Notes under the pieces: generated by a model
What the model was told of the DNA's origin: nothing
The model's input: the letters and a program-made list of their open reading frames with translations, nothing else
Database searches by the model: none
Assembly: GCA_001910725.1 (NCBI GenBank)
Contig: MJGA01000018.1
Span: 434,001 to 498,000, forward strand
DNA: 64,000 bases
Origin: Phanerodontia chrysosporium
Lineage: Eukaryota; Basidiomycota; Agaricomycetes; Polyporales; Phanerochaetaceae
Reading direction: 5' to 3'
In this document: piece by piece, positions 10,171 to 22,313 of the stretch
How positions within the stretch are numbered: the first letter of the stretch is position 1
Layout of the letters: the number at the start of each line of letters is the position of its first letter
Translations under genes and position numbers: made by a program

Positions 10171-13100
10171 TTACATTAGAGCCTCCTGGGGCTTAGCTGG
10201 TTGTGGCTGCACCACTGGGTCGACACGCGGTTCTTCTCCCGTGTCCCGTTCTTCGTCGGACTCGTCTGCAGCGCCTGGCAGAGGCGTCGGAGAGTCACCT
10301 GCCGCGGCGCTAAGTTGGGCAGCCATAAGCGCACGGAACCTGGAGTCCTTCCGTTTAACGAGCTGGCGGTACGTGCCGCTCTCAGTTATACGCCCGCCTG
10401 GAGAGGTATGAGGAATGGTACGATAACAGTCTGATGAAATCGCACCTTCCAATACAACGATACGCTCTGCACGTGCGATCGTCGACAGGCGATGTGCAAC
10501 GATGAGGCACGTCGTTTGTCGTGACCGCAGAATCTTTTCGATGGCGTCGTTCACCTGAAACCGTATGCTCAGTCGGCAGAACTAAAGGTTGTGAAGAGAG
10601 GCATACGTACCCTGTGCTCGGAGGTCGCATCTAACGCACTCGTCGCCTCATCCAGAGCCAGAATCGCGGGCTTCTTCAGCAAGGCCCGCGCAATGGCCAA
10701 TCGTTGCCTCTGCCCGCCGCTCAAGCTCATGCGTCCGACTATGCCGTTAAAATGAACAGACCATCTTTCGGAAGGCTCCAATGACATCGCTTACTTTCTG
10801 TATCGAAGCCCTTTGGCATTCCCCAAACGAACTCGCAGTTCGCCTGACGAGCGGCAGCCTCGATTTGTTCGCGAGTGGCACCCTCATTACCATACGCGAT
10901 ATTCGACGCGATGGTACCGGTGAAAAGCACAGGATCCTGCGGGACGACACCGATGATGCTACGCCACGAGGCCGGGTTGAATTCACGGATGTCTACGTAG
11001 GGAATCCTGTTATGCTAGTTATTCGAGGTGAGTTGAGCGGTGAAACTGACCTTGTCCGTCATAAGTTACTTTACCCTTGGTTGGATCGTAGTACCGGAGC
11101 AGCAGTGCGTTTATCGAAGACTTGCCGCTTCCGCTTCCTCCTCTGTATTTCCCAAGAGCATCAGGCGCGGAGGTCGTGATGGGATGCTGATGATCTTACA
11201 CTAGCGCCACACTTTCTCCGGGGTTGATCTCGAGGTTCAGGTTCTTAAGGACAGTCACTTCTTTGCGGCTCGGATATTGGAAGCAAACATTCTCGAAACG
11301 GATTGGGCCACGTCTTGCTGGGTCAACAGGTACGCCCGCGTCGGGGTCTATCGCTGGCTTGCGCTCCAGGAGGTCGAAAATGCGAACACCAGCACCGATG
11401 CCGCGCATGATGGAAGACTAGAGGTACATCGGAAGGTTTAGAGGACGATCGCCTGGGACAAATTGAAACTTACGAAGAATGAGCTACGCGAATTTACATT
11501 AGCGAAGCGCGGCAGACCCCAATAGCATTACTCACGTAAGCGTTTGGAGACCGCTCCCAACGTATACAGTGTATAAGAGCAGGCTTGTCAAGTCACCAAC
11601 AGATATGGCCCCATTACTAACAAGGGTTCCACCTATCAACCTCCGTAAGACGAGGCTATCTTCTGAAGATGGCAAAGCCAGGGCTCACCATAACCGAGCA
11701 AAGCTAGCAGAGTCACGTTGCCGCTCCAGCCAGTGCTACCGAAAAAGATGCCGCTTGCAATTGCCTCCTTCCTCGCAAGGCTGAAGACATTTTGCACCTT
11801 GCCGCTGAATTTCTCTTGTTCGGGTTTCAGAGCATTGTACGCCTGAACCGTCCGGAGGGCTGAAAGTGATTCCTGAGCAACCTGCAGAATTCATTGGCAT
11901 TCGGCAAGGCTGTGAGCGTTATGGCATGAGATACAGACCTTGGTCATCTCGCCGAGAGCTTCCTGCGTTTTGTTGGACAATCGTTTCAAATAACGCCCAT
12001 AGAACACCTGCGGGAGGCAGCTTGTAATGAAGTCCGCATTCAAAGGTGAAGAGTGAACTGACTGCGCCTAGAGAGACCGGTGGCACAACTGCAAGCATGA
12101 GCATTGTCAGCTGAGGGGAGATATAGAACATTGCGCCGACTACGAGCTCAGGCGTTAGCACTTCGATAACGATACAACATGAATGTTACCCACGCCCAAC
12201 AGAAGCCATAATGATTGACCGCAAGCCATCCGAAAGATTGTTTGTAACGCTGTGAGCAACAAGTTAGCTGCGTATCTTGGACCGCAAGGATTGTGACAGT
12301 CATTGAAAATGCTCACCTCTCGCCGACGATACTAGAGTCAACGCTTAGCCTGCTGATAACGTCTCCTTCCCCGCGTTCCACGAATTCCACCTCTTGCTTG
12401 ATGGCAGCAGCATATGTTCGCTCACGGAGCCGCGCGACAATCCGTTGACCTAAGAAATGAACGCTGGTTGGAACGAGAAGTTTGAGAGGAGAGAAAACCA
12501 AAATATTGGCATAGGGGACAATGGCAGTGAACCTCGGCTGAGAGTCCCTTCACCGGTGATTGGATAGCATGCCGCTCTAGCCATCATAACTATGATGCAA
12601 AATCTCGGGGGATACACATATGCGAACCTCTCACAGAATAGTTCTGTGTACACGTACCTGATATCCGCATGAGCATAGCGCGCCCAGCGTTAGCGCACGC
12701 TCCGACAGTAAACATGAACAGGAGAATGGCAGATGCCTGTCCCAAAGATAAGCCCAGAGGTATTTGCTATCACTTCAATGGTTAGTATGTTGCAACATAT
12801 GTCGGGATGTACACTCACGGGATTTGACGACGTGAAATAGTCGATCAACTTTCCAATGGTAAAGGGTATACTCATGGAGACGGAAGAAGAGACAAAAAGC
12901 AGCCCCACGGCAGTAGTCAACGGTCTCTTTTCTGGTGCAGCGAGCTTGACTATCGCACGAAATGACGATGCGGTTCTGCTTGGGTCTTCGCCAGAGGTGA
13001 ATGCCAGCCGAGACAGTATTGTCCGTTTCGGCTTTGGTGCTGGTGACGCCTGGGAGACATCTTCCTTCGCGGCGGGTTGTATTTGTGGTGGTTCATGAGA

Positions 13101-13301
13101 GGAAGTCGGCTTCGACGAGAGCAACCTGCATCGAGGGAACGGAACGCGCGGCGGAACGAGCGTATGGTTGCGTAGGGTATGGAGTGGACGCGTGTGTAAC
13201 CGGGAACACCTGTGGGATGGCGGCGGCAACAGCCCGACACGAGTAAGATGTCGAGCAGATAGCCCCGTCGCCGCCGTCGGCGACAACGAGAGGAAAGACA
13301 T
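10171..13301 (-). CDS. MDL1: mitochondrial half ABC transporter, MDL1/ABCB10 type
   Basis: ABC exporter of the mitochondrial inner membrane; yeast Mdl1 exports peptides and animal ABCB10 supports haem synthesis (family knowledge). The N-terminus is Arg/Ser-rich without acids for about 60 residues (presequence), followed by membrane helices such as [20 protein letters not shown] and [17 protein letters not shown]. The nucleotide-binding domain is complete: Walker [10 protein letters not shown], rebuilt across a GTAAG..ATACAG intron at about 11120-11190; Q-loop [12 protein letters not shown] region; signature [16 protein letters not shown]; Walker [13 protein letters not shown]; switch His in [11 protein letters not shown] further intron lies in the C-terminal sheet (VLEG / [12 protein letters not shown]). 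The acidic C-terminal tail ends at 10171. I start at Met 13301 because the longer ORF start at 13412 adds 37 residues containing acids, poor for a presequence. Many short exons; some joins in the second membrane half are not mapped. Confidence 0.88.
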
Positions 13302-13458
13302 GGAAGTCGCGGGTGAGGGCGTGGGCAACGACGCGGTCGGCAATGAACTCGGGTCGACCCTGCGCGTGAAGCGTGCTATGTCATACCTTGACGAAAAAGG
13401 GCATGCCATCAAACGCTTCGGACGCGAGTCAAAACGGCAAAAAGGAATTCAAAAGTAA

Positions 13459-13530
13459 TGCCCATTGGCTGGATTGAACAACCGACCTCACCATTACGAG
13501 TGGCGCGCTCTACCACTGAGCTAAACGGGC
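13459..13530 (-). tRNA. tRNA-Thr (anticodon CGU), copy 1
   Basis: 72 nt, intronless, all four arms pair: acceptor GCCCGTT/AATGGGC with discriminator A, D stem GCTC/GAGC, anticodon stem CGCCA/TGGTG with loop CTCGTAA, T stem GGTTG/CAGCC with loop TTCAATC. Anticodon 5'-CGU reads the Thr codon ACG. A T-run (minus strand of 13451-13454) follows the 3' end as a Pol III terminator. Identical in sequence to the copy at 58271-58342, with unrelated flanks. Confidence 0.96.
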
Positions 13531-14677
13531 GACGACGAATTAACGCGTACATACAGTATGAGTCGCATTACGTCTCCATTTCTCTTCATGCTGTCGGGCT
13601 TCGCTTCCTCCGACGTGCTGGAATCTCGTCCGGTGCATCCGTATGTCCAGGTAACCTTCTGCCTTTGACTCGATGCAAGACATCTACTCGGGCGTTTCAC
13701 GTATTGAGTAGCGATTAGCGGTGCACTGCATACGACGTCGACGGTGACCGCCATCGCTACCGCAGCCCTGACAGACATTGACAGGACCTCCTAATGATAC
13801 AGGGTCTGGAGAGCTACGCGGACTTATGATACGTGAGTCTCGGAAAGCCATTAACTCACTGCTGACGGAGCAAGCTCGAAATGCGGTGGTTTAAGTAGGG
13901 TCCCTCCTGTCTCTATCCGGTAATGAGCTCCTGCGAACGAGCAATTCCGCCGGCCGTACGTCATGGTCGAAGTCTTTCCGTTCATCTATCTCACAGTATC
14001 ATCATTATGCATACTTTTTGCTTTGTATCTTTGAATTTTCTCGAAACTCTCTCTGCATTCGCACACTTTCCTCGTACCACACTACACCGGAAATGCATCT
14101 ATAGGGAGGTATATTACATTATAGCCACTCGGTTTGACCTACTAGTCATAACGGCTACCCGTAGGCCTTCATATCGACATCATTTCGATATACCCTCAGC
14201 GCTGCTATCGGTAGCTGTCGCCACCCACCGAACACGCGACGCCACCGTCCTCAGTGGCAGATCTCAGGATATCTCTGAGGCTCGAAACTACTTCTGATTA
14301 TCGGCTGCTTGGACAACTTGGTGATTCGCACGAGATGTCGAACGGAGAATAAAAATTCACTGAAGCCATGACAAGCGGCTCACAAAGAGGCTGGCAAGGC
14401 ACCCGAGACAGGTCTAACTTCCGCCGCAGATGAGGCGCCAGCGTCCGTGCTGGGTGCAGAGCACAAACCACAACGAAGACTGGCCACTGCACAAGCAACT
14501 GATAGTGAGTCGCGCCCATGATACGGTGCCCCTATCGGACTAGCTAAATAGGACGCGAGCTCCAGCGACAATCAGGGAGAGTTGACCTTTGTCCGTTTGT
14601 CTTCATAGACGCCCGGACAAGGTCTTAATCTCTTTCAACCCAACCCCCACGCCCTCACGCGTTTTCTCCCCATTAAC
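13531..14677. other. intergenic, no gene seen
   Basis: Only short overlapping ORFs in several frames (the longest, 13923-14297 plus, has no family features or splice context). The last 100 bp before 14678 are pyrimidine-rich on the plus strand, as expected of a fungal core promoter. Confidence 0.5.
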
Positions 14678-15608
14678 ATGCCCGGAATCGTACCTAACAG
14701 ACACGCGAGCTACATGAAGTACTATGGCGCGCCTGGCGCGTGGTCATTTGCTGAGAACCTCGCTATCGTGAGTCTTATCGAACTCACTTCTGAAACTAAG
14801 CTCACCGCCATATTCTCAGCACATTCCTGGGGTCTACGACTCTATTTGGGCAGATAGAGACGGGCTCATTTACTCGATGAGCGCAAACCTCAGCGAGAGA
14901 GAGTTACTGCGGGAGTACTTTAGCAAGAAGGAAGTCATCAAGACTACCACCGAGGCCGACCACTTCTGCCGGTACCTCAGCCTCATGTGCGACGTCTCGC
15001 AGCCGCTATCAAGGCGTCGCAAGTCGCACGATATCCCACAGCCTCGCGTCCAACTCTCCAACACGCCCGCGCCTGGCTCGCTGCGGTACCATAAGGGCCG
15101 TTTCTCGAGTCAGCGCTACAACTGCGAGTCGAACCCTCCGAGCCCTATTGGAAGCGGCCGACCGAGCCCCCACTCGAGCGCGTCGACCAGCCCGTCGCCG
15201 ACGTTCGCTTCGCTTCGCACGCCTGGGCGGACACCGCCGCCGATCTCGCGGCCCGCGCCACAGCAGCGCGAGGAGGGCGCATACTACACGACGGTCTACG
15301 AGGGCCCGCCGATGCTCCGGAAGCTCGAGAACGCGCACTTGCTGAGCGAGAGCGAAATCCGCGCTCTGCCTGAGTACGCACGCGCTTTCGCGATGCAGAG
15401 GCGGCAGGCCCGCCTGCCCTCGTGCACGCCCGCTGTGGCGCAGCCTCAGGCGTTCGCCGAGCAGCGAAGACCCCCGCTGTCTATGGAGCGCAAGTCGCTC
15501 TTACTGTCGGTGTTGATGGGTCGTGAGGAGGGCGGCGAAGCTGGCGAAACATGGAAGGAACGGTCGCGCTGCGATGATCTTGAGGTGCAGGGCGTGCTCG
15601 TAGCTTGA
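14678..15608 (+). CDS. uncharacterised basic Pro/Ser-rich protein
   Basis: 292 residues from two exons (14678-14767, 14820-15608) with a 52-bp intron (GTGAGT..CTCAG). Exon 1 reads MPGIVPNRHASYMKYYGAPG; exon 2 opens with a compact, structured-looking block (IPGVYDSIWADRDGLIYSM, then FSKKEVIKTTTEADHFCRYL), followed by a long disordered region rich in Ser, Pro and Arg (about residues 120-190) and a helical end with LRKLENAHLLSESEIRALP. The intron joining in frame and the strong coding character make the gene real, but I recognise no domain. Start chosen because it is the first ATG and gives the only in-frame splice. Confidence 0.75.
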
Positions 15609-16634
15609 TCTCAGATGGAACGGGAGTATTGTAGGATGGGCATATTGACTTCTTGGAACGACTGATTTTATCACAATGTATCTTGACATGTATGTTGTCT
15701 GTAATTAACCCTTGTACCACTCTGATTGGTGACTCAACCTAGCAGCGGCGGGCGGGCGACGTGAGGCATAATGGGATGGCTTTACGGAGCTAGAACTTGA
15801 CGCGTCTGGTACAAGTTCCAAGTCCACGAATCGCCTTCTGATTGGAATAAGAGGCAGTACTAAGACCCGGCAGTTCTCTGGCGTCTGAACATCCCGGCTG
15901 TCTTCAGCGATGAACGATCGTAGTTCGGTGATATTGCCGTTGTGGTCCCAACTCTCCCCTCAAGCCCATGTAATGGACTGAGGATGAATGTGAATTTAAA
16001 GAATCTGACGACGCACCATACAATCGCATCGTGATGAACATCTGACCGCGGACGCACTATGGAAAAATCAGTAGCATGTACCGGCAATGACCAGGGACTC
16101 TAGGCAGACGAACACTAGGACGGGATTAAGTTGGACGTGCCTAGACCTAGTGAGGCACGGACCCGAGCGACATGTTCTTATACCTAGTCCCGGGACGACA
16201 AGAAACCTGTTAACGGTCAACAGACCGCGGACGTTGACGGAGGCAAACAGCGTACCCGAATAAGATTAGCTGCAACTGTAAATCAGGATTGCGCTCGGGA
16301 CCTTCGGCTCACTCTCCCGAGCGACTGGTGTCTGCTTGCGGACCGGAGACTGCGCCGATTGCACGCCTACTGCTCGGCGTTGTACAAAAATCGGTCGTGC
16401 TTACACTCCACTTCCAGAGGGTGCTGGCTGTCCTCCAGCAGACTCAACGGCGCACTACCGATGCAATGTGTTTGCATGCACCGGATGACCATCGCGACTA
16501 CGAGGGGGTGTGAGCTTGAGAGAGCGTCGGGGGCGATCGAACTTACAAGGAGACAAGGGGGAGAGCGTGAAACCAATTTTAGATTAAGTCAAGCAGTACA
16601 GTAGAATACTCCCTGCCGCTCAAGCACCATGCGT
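15609..16634. other. convergent intergenic region
   Basis: About 1 kb between two 3' ends. Small ORFs on both strands, none with coding character; it probably holds only 3' UTRs. Confidence 0.5.
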
Positions 16635-17854
16635 TCACCCGCTAGCACTCGCACTTGACGCGCCCTGCGACTTCACCATCATGGCCAACTCCTTCCAGCC
16701 ATCGCCGACAGGGGAGCTAGCCTGCAGAAAGGCTTTCCATGACTCCTCTGGCATGTCATATGTCTCGTCGGGGATGGCGGGGAACGTGCGTGCGCGGACG
16801 GCCTCGACGTAGTCGGTGATGCCCTGGTTGATAGCAGTCTGAACGTCGGCAAAACGGCGGGCGAACTTGGCCTTGTTGCCGTGCCATGTGCCGAGGAGAT
16901 CGTCCCAGACGAGGACCTGCCCACTGGTATGTGGGCCGGCGCCGATGCCGATGGTGGGGATCTGAAGCCGCTGGGTGACGAACCGGCCGAGCTGGTGAGG
17001 AATCGACTCAAGCACGATGGCGAATGCACCTGCATCCTGGAGCATCTCGGCCTCGTTCAGGAGCCGCTGCGCGGCGCGGGCATCCTTGCCGACGACGCGG
17101 TAGCCCGAGCTCTGCACGTGCCGCTGGGGCATGAGCCCGACATGGGCCATGACCGGGATACCGGCAGACGTAAGCCGGCGGACGTGCTCGAGGATCTCGG
17201 CACCGCCCTCCATCTTGACAGCCTCCGCGCCGCCCTCTTGCACAAGCCGTATTGCGTTGCGGACGGTGCTCTCCAGGCTACTGTGATATGTGCCGAAGGG
17301 CATGTCGGCGACAAGGAGCGGGGTTTTACTTGCACGAGCAACTGCGCGGCAGTGGTGGATCATCTCATCGAGTGTAAGGCGGGTGGTAGAGTCGTATCCG
17401 AGGCATACTTGGGCGAGCGAATCGCCCACGAGCGTTATGTCGATGTCATGGTTCTCGCATGCACGGCCAGACGGAAAATCGTAGGCAGTGAGCATAGTAA
17501 TCGGGATATTTGCTTTCCTCTGCCGGTGGAGATGCAATATTGTGACCTTTTTCCGGGCTGGGAAGCTGCTGATTAGCCGGGGGTGATCAGGAGAGGAGAG
17601 TCGGACTTGCCTGCTGAACGACCCTGACGAGCGGGCTTGATAGCCTCCCCCTGCGTCGAGACCGCTTGAATCGGCTGCTCGATCTTCGACGGACCTGGCA
17701 TGGATGCATGTGTATCCGCATCCTGTTCCTCTGTTGCCTTTGAGGTCTCCTCCTCGAAGTCCGCAGGCCGGACGCTCATCCACCTCCTCGCTCCGACGGC
17801 GCCCCTCGTCAACTCTCTCCTGAAGGCTTTCGGGGCGAGCATCCTGATAGACAT
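16635..17854 (-). CDS. panB: 3-methyl-2-oxobutanoate hydroxymethyltransferase (PanB)
   Basis: Transfers a hydroxymethyl group from methylene-tetrahydrofolate to alpha-ketoisovalerate, giving ketopantoate, the first committed step of pantothenate/CoA synthesis. Family marks in order: ITMLTAYDFPSG, the metal-binding Asp in VGDSLAQVCLGYDST, ADMPFGTYHSS, VKMEGGAEI, the Glu of IVLESIPHQL and IGIGAGPHTSGQVLVWDD. A separate first exon (17854 down to about 17611) encodes a mitochondrial presequence (MSIRMLAPKAFRRELTRG) and a variable linker. The best join is a 53-bp intron 17558-17610 with a GC donor (GCAAGT) and CTTCCCAG acceptor, total 388 residues; a 38-bp GTCCGA..ATCAG alternative is too short. 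Start by the presequence. The long upstream extension of the C-terminal reading frame is only a shadow of exon 1. Nothing in the catalytic core looks altered. Confidence 0.94.
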
Positions 17855-18881
17855 GGTTGTGGAGACGAGAGTGTGTAAGGAGGTGCAAGGGCGGCGCTGG
17901 GAGTTTTATGGTGCGAGCGGGACAGAGTAGCGCAAAGTTGCCAAAAGTTATCGCGCGATGCGAGTGTGATTACTGCCGCGGCACAGCTCCGATCGGTCGG
18001 CTACGCTCGCCGCCGGAGCTGAGGATCCCACATACGATGGCCACGATGGGTGCGCCAGGGTAACTTGCAGGGTTTACGGGGGAGATGTCGGAGGGCGAGC
18101 GGGGACGGAGGTGGCAGTTGCAGTGAGCGTCATGGTTCAGGAGGCGCCGCCCTGCACCCGCTCTCCGTCTCAAGTCCCCCACGACGATGGCAACGACAGA
18201 AAATCCACGGTGAGTTCTGCGAGGATTTCTTTCGTTAATTCTTTGGCTCAGTTTACCGCACGTGTGTTGGTTGTAGGCGTGTATAGGTCCAGAAGCTACA
18301 GCCGCCGCTGCGGTGCTGGCACCTTACGTATTTATGAATCTCGACGCAGTCTTCGCGCTGCCGTAACGACTCGTGCTCGTGACACCTTGGAGAGCTCAGG
18401 AATATTGCAGAGTTGAGTCCTAAATAGGTGACCGGGCCTCGGAGTCGCTCTAGTGAGTGTCAAACATGTGCAGTACGATGGAAGGCTCACATGTCGCTCC
18501 CGACCTAGCAGTTCAGAGGCCGAGTTCAGACCTGTGCCGCATTGTCTCGGGTGGTGATACTCGCCTTCCAGCGAACATGTACATCGTCGAAGTCCAGACG
18601 GACTCACCTTTGAGGCAGTCTTGAAGTACATCCACGGCCAGGTGGTCTCGAATAATAAACCCAGTCACATTTCGACAACACTCGTACAAGAGACAAGTAT
18701 ACAAGATCCAATCCTTCTACACCGTGTGCGACAGCGGGCCATCCACGTGGGACGGGCTTCTTACTCCGTGCAACTTCTACGCGAGTTGAATGCACAGCAT
18801 TGCAGTATGCTCCAGGCTCCCAGGTACCTCCATCCAATCACACCAACGATCCAGTTCCACGACGATGGACCCTGACATCGG
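17855..18881. other. intergenic, no gene seen
   Basis: About 1 kb upstream of panB and downstream of the gene at 18882-19762. Short ORFs on both strands only; no repeats or clear motifs were noticed. Confidence 0.5.
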
Positions 18882-19762
18882 TCAGAATACTGTAACAGGT
18901 GCGACTGCGAAGGTGTCGAACACGTTCGCTGCGTGGGGCCCAGGAACCTCGACGGTGGGCCACGGCGACAGGCCCTCGATCGCGAACTCATCGTTCTTGA
19001 AGGCGGGAATTAGTGCAGATTCGAGGGCAGCGGGCGAGGCGCCATCGGGCGGGGTGAGCGGGACGCGGGGGCTCGACGCGCTCGACACGCTGGCGGGGGT
19101 CTCGTGGCCAGCGGGAGTGTGTGTGGCCGGGGAGAACACGGTAGGGTAGTTCCAGCCGTTCTGTGACAGGCCAAAGAAGAAGATAGGCTCGGGGCCTGTG
19201 AGGCCAAGCTCCTCGCGGCCGTGCGCGTGCCAGGTCTCGAAGGTGTGCTCCGGCGCGAGCTCGAGGTAGAGCCGCACAGCGAGCAGTGCGGCCGCGTCGT
19301 CGTCCATGACGTGCGCGAGCCGCATCGTCCAGCGCGCCGTCTCGATGTCGAGGTCATTCGAGCGCGTGTGGCTCGTCTGCCGTGCAATCTCGCCCAGGAT
19401 ATCATCTTCGTCCTCGTAGAGGCCTGCGGGGTAGGCAGAGGGGCCACCGTACGTGGTGGTTTTGGTGGTAGGACGCGAGTTGGACTGTGGGGCGGCCACC
19501 TTGCGCTCAGCGCAGGTGGCCTTCCGCTTCCACTGATCCTGCCTCTTGACATCTGCGGCCCCGAGGACATCGTGCCAGTCTGTCCAGATGGCGTCCGGCG
19601 TGCCAGGGACGAGCTGTCACGCGAATCGAACCGTGAGTTCATCTCCTGCACATCTGTTCCAGTTCGACTTACCACGGGCTGATAGGGTGTCTCGTACGGC
19701 GCCATGCACGCGTGCGGTGCGGCGGGTGTGTTCCACAGGTGCTTGACGTCGGCGATTGGCAT
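18882..19762 (-). CDS. uncharacterised acidic protein
   Basis: 273 residues from two exons: 19762-19673 (MPIADVKHLWNTPAAPHA...) and 19613-18882, joined by a 59-bp intron (GTAAGT..GACAG) so that TPYQPV continues into LVPGTPDAIWTDWHDVLG. The middle has a basic stretch (KRQDQWKRKATCAERK), then an acidic helix-prone block (LYEDEDDILGEIARQT; ETARWTMRLAHVMDDDAAA) and a Pro/Ser-rich C-terminus with aromatic clusters (FFFGLSQNGWNYPTVF). Basic-then-acidic layout would fit a nuclear regulator, but that is conjecture; no named domain is visible. A longer ORF in another frame (19010-19882) covers the same DNA and is a shadow. Confidence 0.72.
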
Positions 19763-20177
19763 GGTGGCCCTTCGTGTGGTCGCGTCGGATGGATGAGGAT
19801 GGAGGTTGGTGGACAAGAAGTGAGTTGGGCGGCTGCGCTTATGAGGCTGAGACGTTTGTTTGTGTTGGCACGAAAGGGCCAAACAAGACGCGGCTCCGCT
19901 GTCCCAGTATGTCCCTACTTTCTCATGAAGTTTTCTCGCCGTTGACCGACTCTGGCTTATTTAGGGTAGGAACGATTTCCCGCTATTAACAAGGATTCGG
20001 GTGACTACACGAGAGACGAGAGGCTCATTAGTGCTAATATTACAGGGTTTGAGGAGATTATGCGAGCGATTCCGTGTATGTTCGCTCACGTTAGGAGTAC
20101 AAATGACGACGAGGGAAGCATAGACGACACGCTAGGGTCTGACAGGAAAGTCCGTCTCCAAACACCGAGATCTGCCT
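19763..20177. other. intergenic, no gene seen
   Basis: About 415 bp between two same-strand genes; upstream sequence of the gene at 18882-19762. No clear core-promoter element was identified. Confidence 0.4.
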
Positions 20178-20568
20178 TCACCACAAGGCGATAGAAAGAC
20201 CCTCGAGAGCTGGCAGGAGGTCATGTTCCCCCTCTGTTCGCTCGCCACCGAGCTTGAGGCCTTCGAGCTGAGCGTCCAGCTCGCTGACATCCCAAGTCGC
20301 CTCCCCAACGTTCTCAAACAACAGGCAGGCCGGCAGCTCGGGGCTTCCAGGGGCCGTCGAAACAGGCGATTCATCTTCATCCTCCAGGTGGAGGACCTTG
20401 AGCAATTTGACGGATGGAGGGCTGGAGAGGGGGGCTTCGACCTCGGTCTGGGTCTGTGGGTGAGTAGCATGAGTTAGGTGTATATCTTCGATGTCGTAGA
20501 GAACTGACTTGGTTCATGTTGTAGGCGATGTCGGAAGAAGAACTAGAGGCGGCGTTGGGAGCAGACAT
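20178..20568 (-). CDS. small acidic protein of 111 residues
   Basis: Two exons (20568-20509 and 20453-20178) with a 55-bp GTCAGT..CCCACAG intron; the join reads AYNMNQ then TQTEVEAPLSSPPSV. The protein is Ser-rich at the N-terminus and strongly acidic after it (LLKVLHLEDEDESPV, ATWDVSELDAQLEGL), ending PALEGLSIALW. There is no signal peptide, membrane segment or known motif. The perfect splice and consistent codon use argue that it is real despite its size. Function unknown. Confidence 0.62.
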
Positions 20569-22313
20569 GTTGGCTATGCAGACTGTTCAACAAGATGTGG
20601 GTCAACGGCCTACACACCGTGCGAGAGATCCAGGCTTACATGAGGGGGTGCGAACGGTAGGAAATGAGTCGTTTGAGTGGACTGGTCGATGAAGACGCGT
20701 TGACTGGGCACCGGAACAGGCAGGCGGGGCTCGAGGATGTGGTTCGAGGTAGAGAAGGCGGTTCGCGTTCAGCGCGCTTATATATACCCATCCCCTGGTC
20801 ACGCCCCCGCTCCCAGACAATACGTGACTGAACTTATCCCTTGTCTAAGCACTGATTCTCACGCGTTTACTGAAGATAAGTCTTCACCCTCCGCTATCCC
20901 CCCAAAATGCCTCTCGGCGGGGACCGCTGCTGCGGTGCTCCCGACGGTCTGCTCCCGCTCCCGGCGCGCGATGGCTCGCACCGTGGGTGCCGCCGTCGCG
21001 TTGCTGGCACAGGAAGGGTCGTAGAGCATGGTGGCGTCCGATGTCTCAGGCGCGACGGCAGGGACTGGCACAAGCACCGCGCACAGAACACAATAATTTC
21101 TGCGGATAAGCCTCCCGGGGCGGCCTAGCCGCTCGCAAGTTATCTGGTGGCAACGCACACAGCACTGCGTACCGCCCCGAACAAAGCAGCAGACTCCTCC
21201 AGAACGTTCCACCACCGTCTACCGCGATAATTGGGCCTTCCCGACGTCTGCCGCTCTCGTCGGGCTGCGCGCCGCTCGCCTGCAGGCGAGGGAGGGGGCA
21301 GGCATCTTTCGTTGCGGCGAAGTCCGTGTCCGTGGGTAGCCCGCCGCGCAACCAGATCCATCTTTGGCGCCGCTCACGCGCTAGTCTGATCTGCCCCGAT
21401 ATATCATTGCGGGTGAGGAATCGCAGCTCATCGTCTCACCGGAGCGGGGAGACTGGCGGGGCGCTCTGGCTGGCGCAGCCACCCCCGACGCTACCACCGA
21501 CGCTCCACCTACGAAGACCGCAGGGCTTCAAAGGGCAGGGAAGCTTTGCGCAGGACGATCAGCTTTAGAGCTCGCAAAGTGCTCGCGTGGATTTCATCTC
21601 ACTATTGGCAGTGCGTTTTCCCTGCTAGATGCTTGGGCCCATGTCAACCTTTTTAGCGTAGGGTTTAGCACCGACGTCCACATCGCATACATCCTCAGAT
21701 CGTGATAGACTTGTATGCGGATCGTACCCTAGACGAATACCTGAGTATTATAGGCGTCGATGTCGCACGGGTGGCTGAATGATATCGTTGGTCGCCTCTC
21801 AAACTCGAGAACATGCATAGCAGCAACGACGCGGCAAACGCAATATGATTCATGAGCCACTACGAGCCAAATAATGTGGTACAGGAAGCGAGGACGTGTG
21901 TTCGGCGAGTGTGTCGGGTATGGATAGATGACTATGGGTGGATGACTATGGATGGATGACTATGGGTGGATGGGGTATGGAAGGGATGGGGACAGATATG
22001 ACTACGATGTGTGGGCGAGGGTTGGCAACGTATGTGTTGGAAGAAGCCCGAGGGTAGGAAGACTCGGAACAGAAGACACGGGGTGGAAGTACTAGTAATA
22101 CCAAAACCTGATTATTCCCCAACCTCCTACACATGCCACTGCGCGAGCTCATGAGCCCGCTTGGCGTCGTCGAGGTTCGTACTGAGGATCCGCGGCAGAG
22201 CTCTCGGGCTCACGGCGATGTGATCCCCATGTCCGTGGGACAGCGGCCTTAAGGGCGCTGGCAACTTTTGAAGTTGACGGGTAGTAACCGGACGATGCAT
22301 GGATCGGCCGCGC
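20569..22313. other. 1.7-kb intergenic region
   Basis: No supported gene. Overlapping ORFs in all frames around 20.9-21.4 kb lie in GC-rich DNA and show no family features. Holds the short tandem repeat at 21927-21968. Confidence 0.5.
21927..21968 (+). repeat. 14-bp minisatellite, three units
   Basis: Three head-to-tail copies of GATGACTATGGGTG; the middle copy has A for G at position 12. Partial, diverged units flank it on both sides (GATAGATG before, GATGGGGTATGG after). Confidence 0.85.

Noticed and set aside
16635..17888. Single-exon 417-residue reading of PanB
   Set aside because: The first 110 residues are an out-of-frame shadow of the true presequence exon; splicing gives a proper mitochondrial N-terminus.
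19010..19882. 290-residue minus-strand ORF
   Set aside because: Only its first part overlaps the real exon 1 of the gene at 18882-19762; the rest is Ser/Arg-rich out-of-frame reading.
21927..21968. CRISPR-like array
   Set aside because: Units are directly adjacent without spacers, in a eukaryotic genome; it is a minisatellite.
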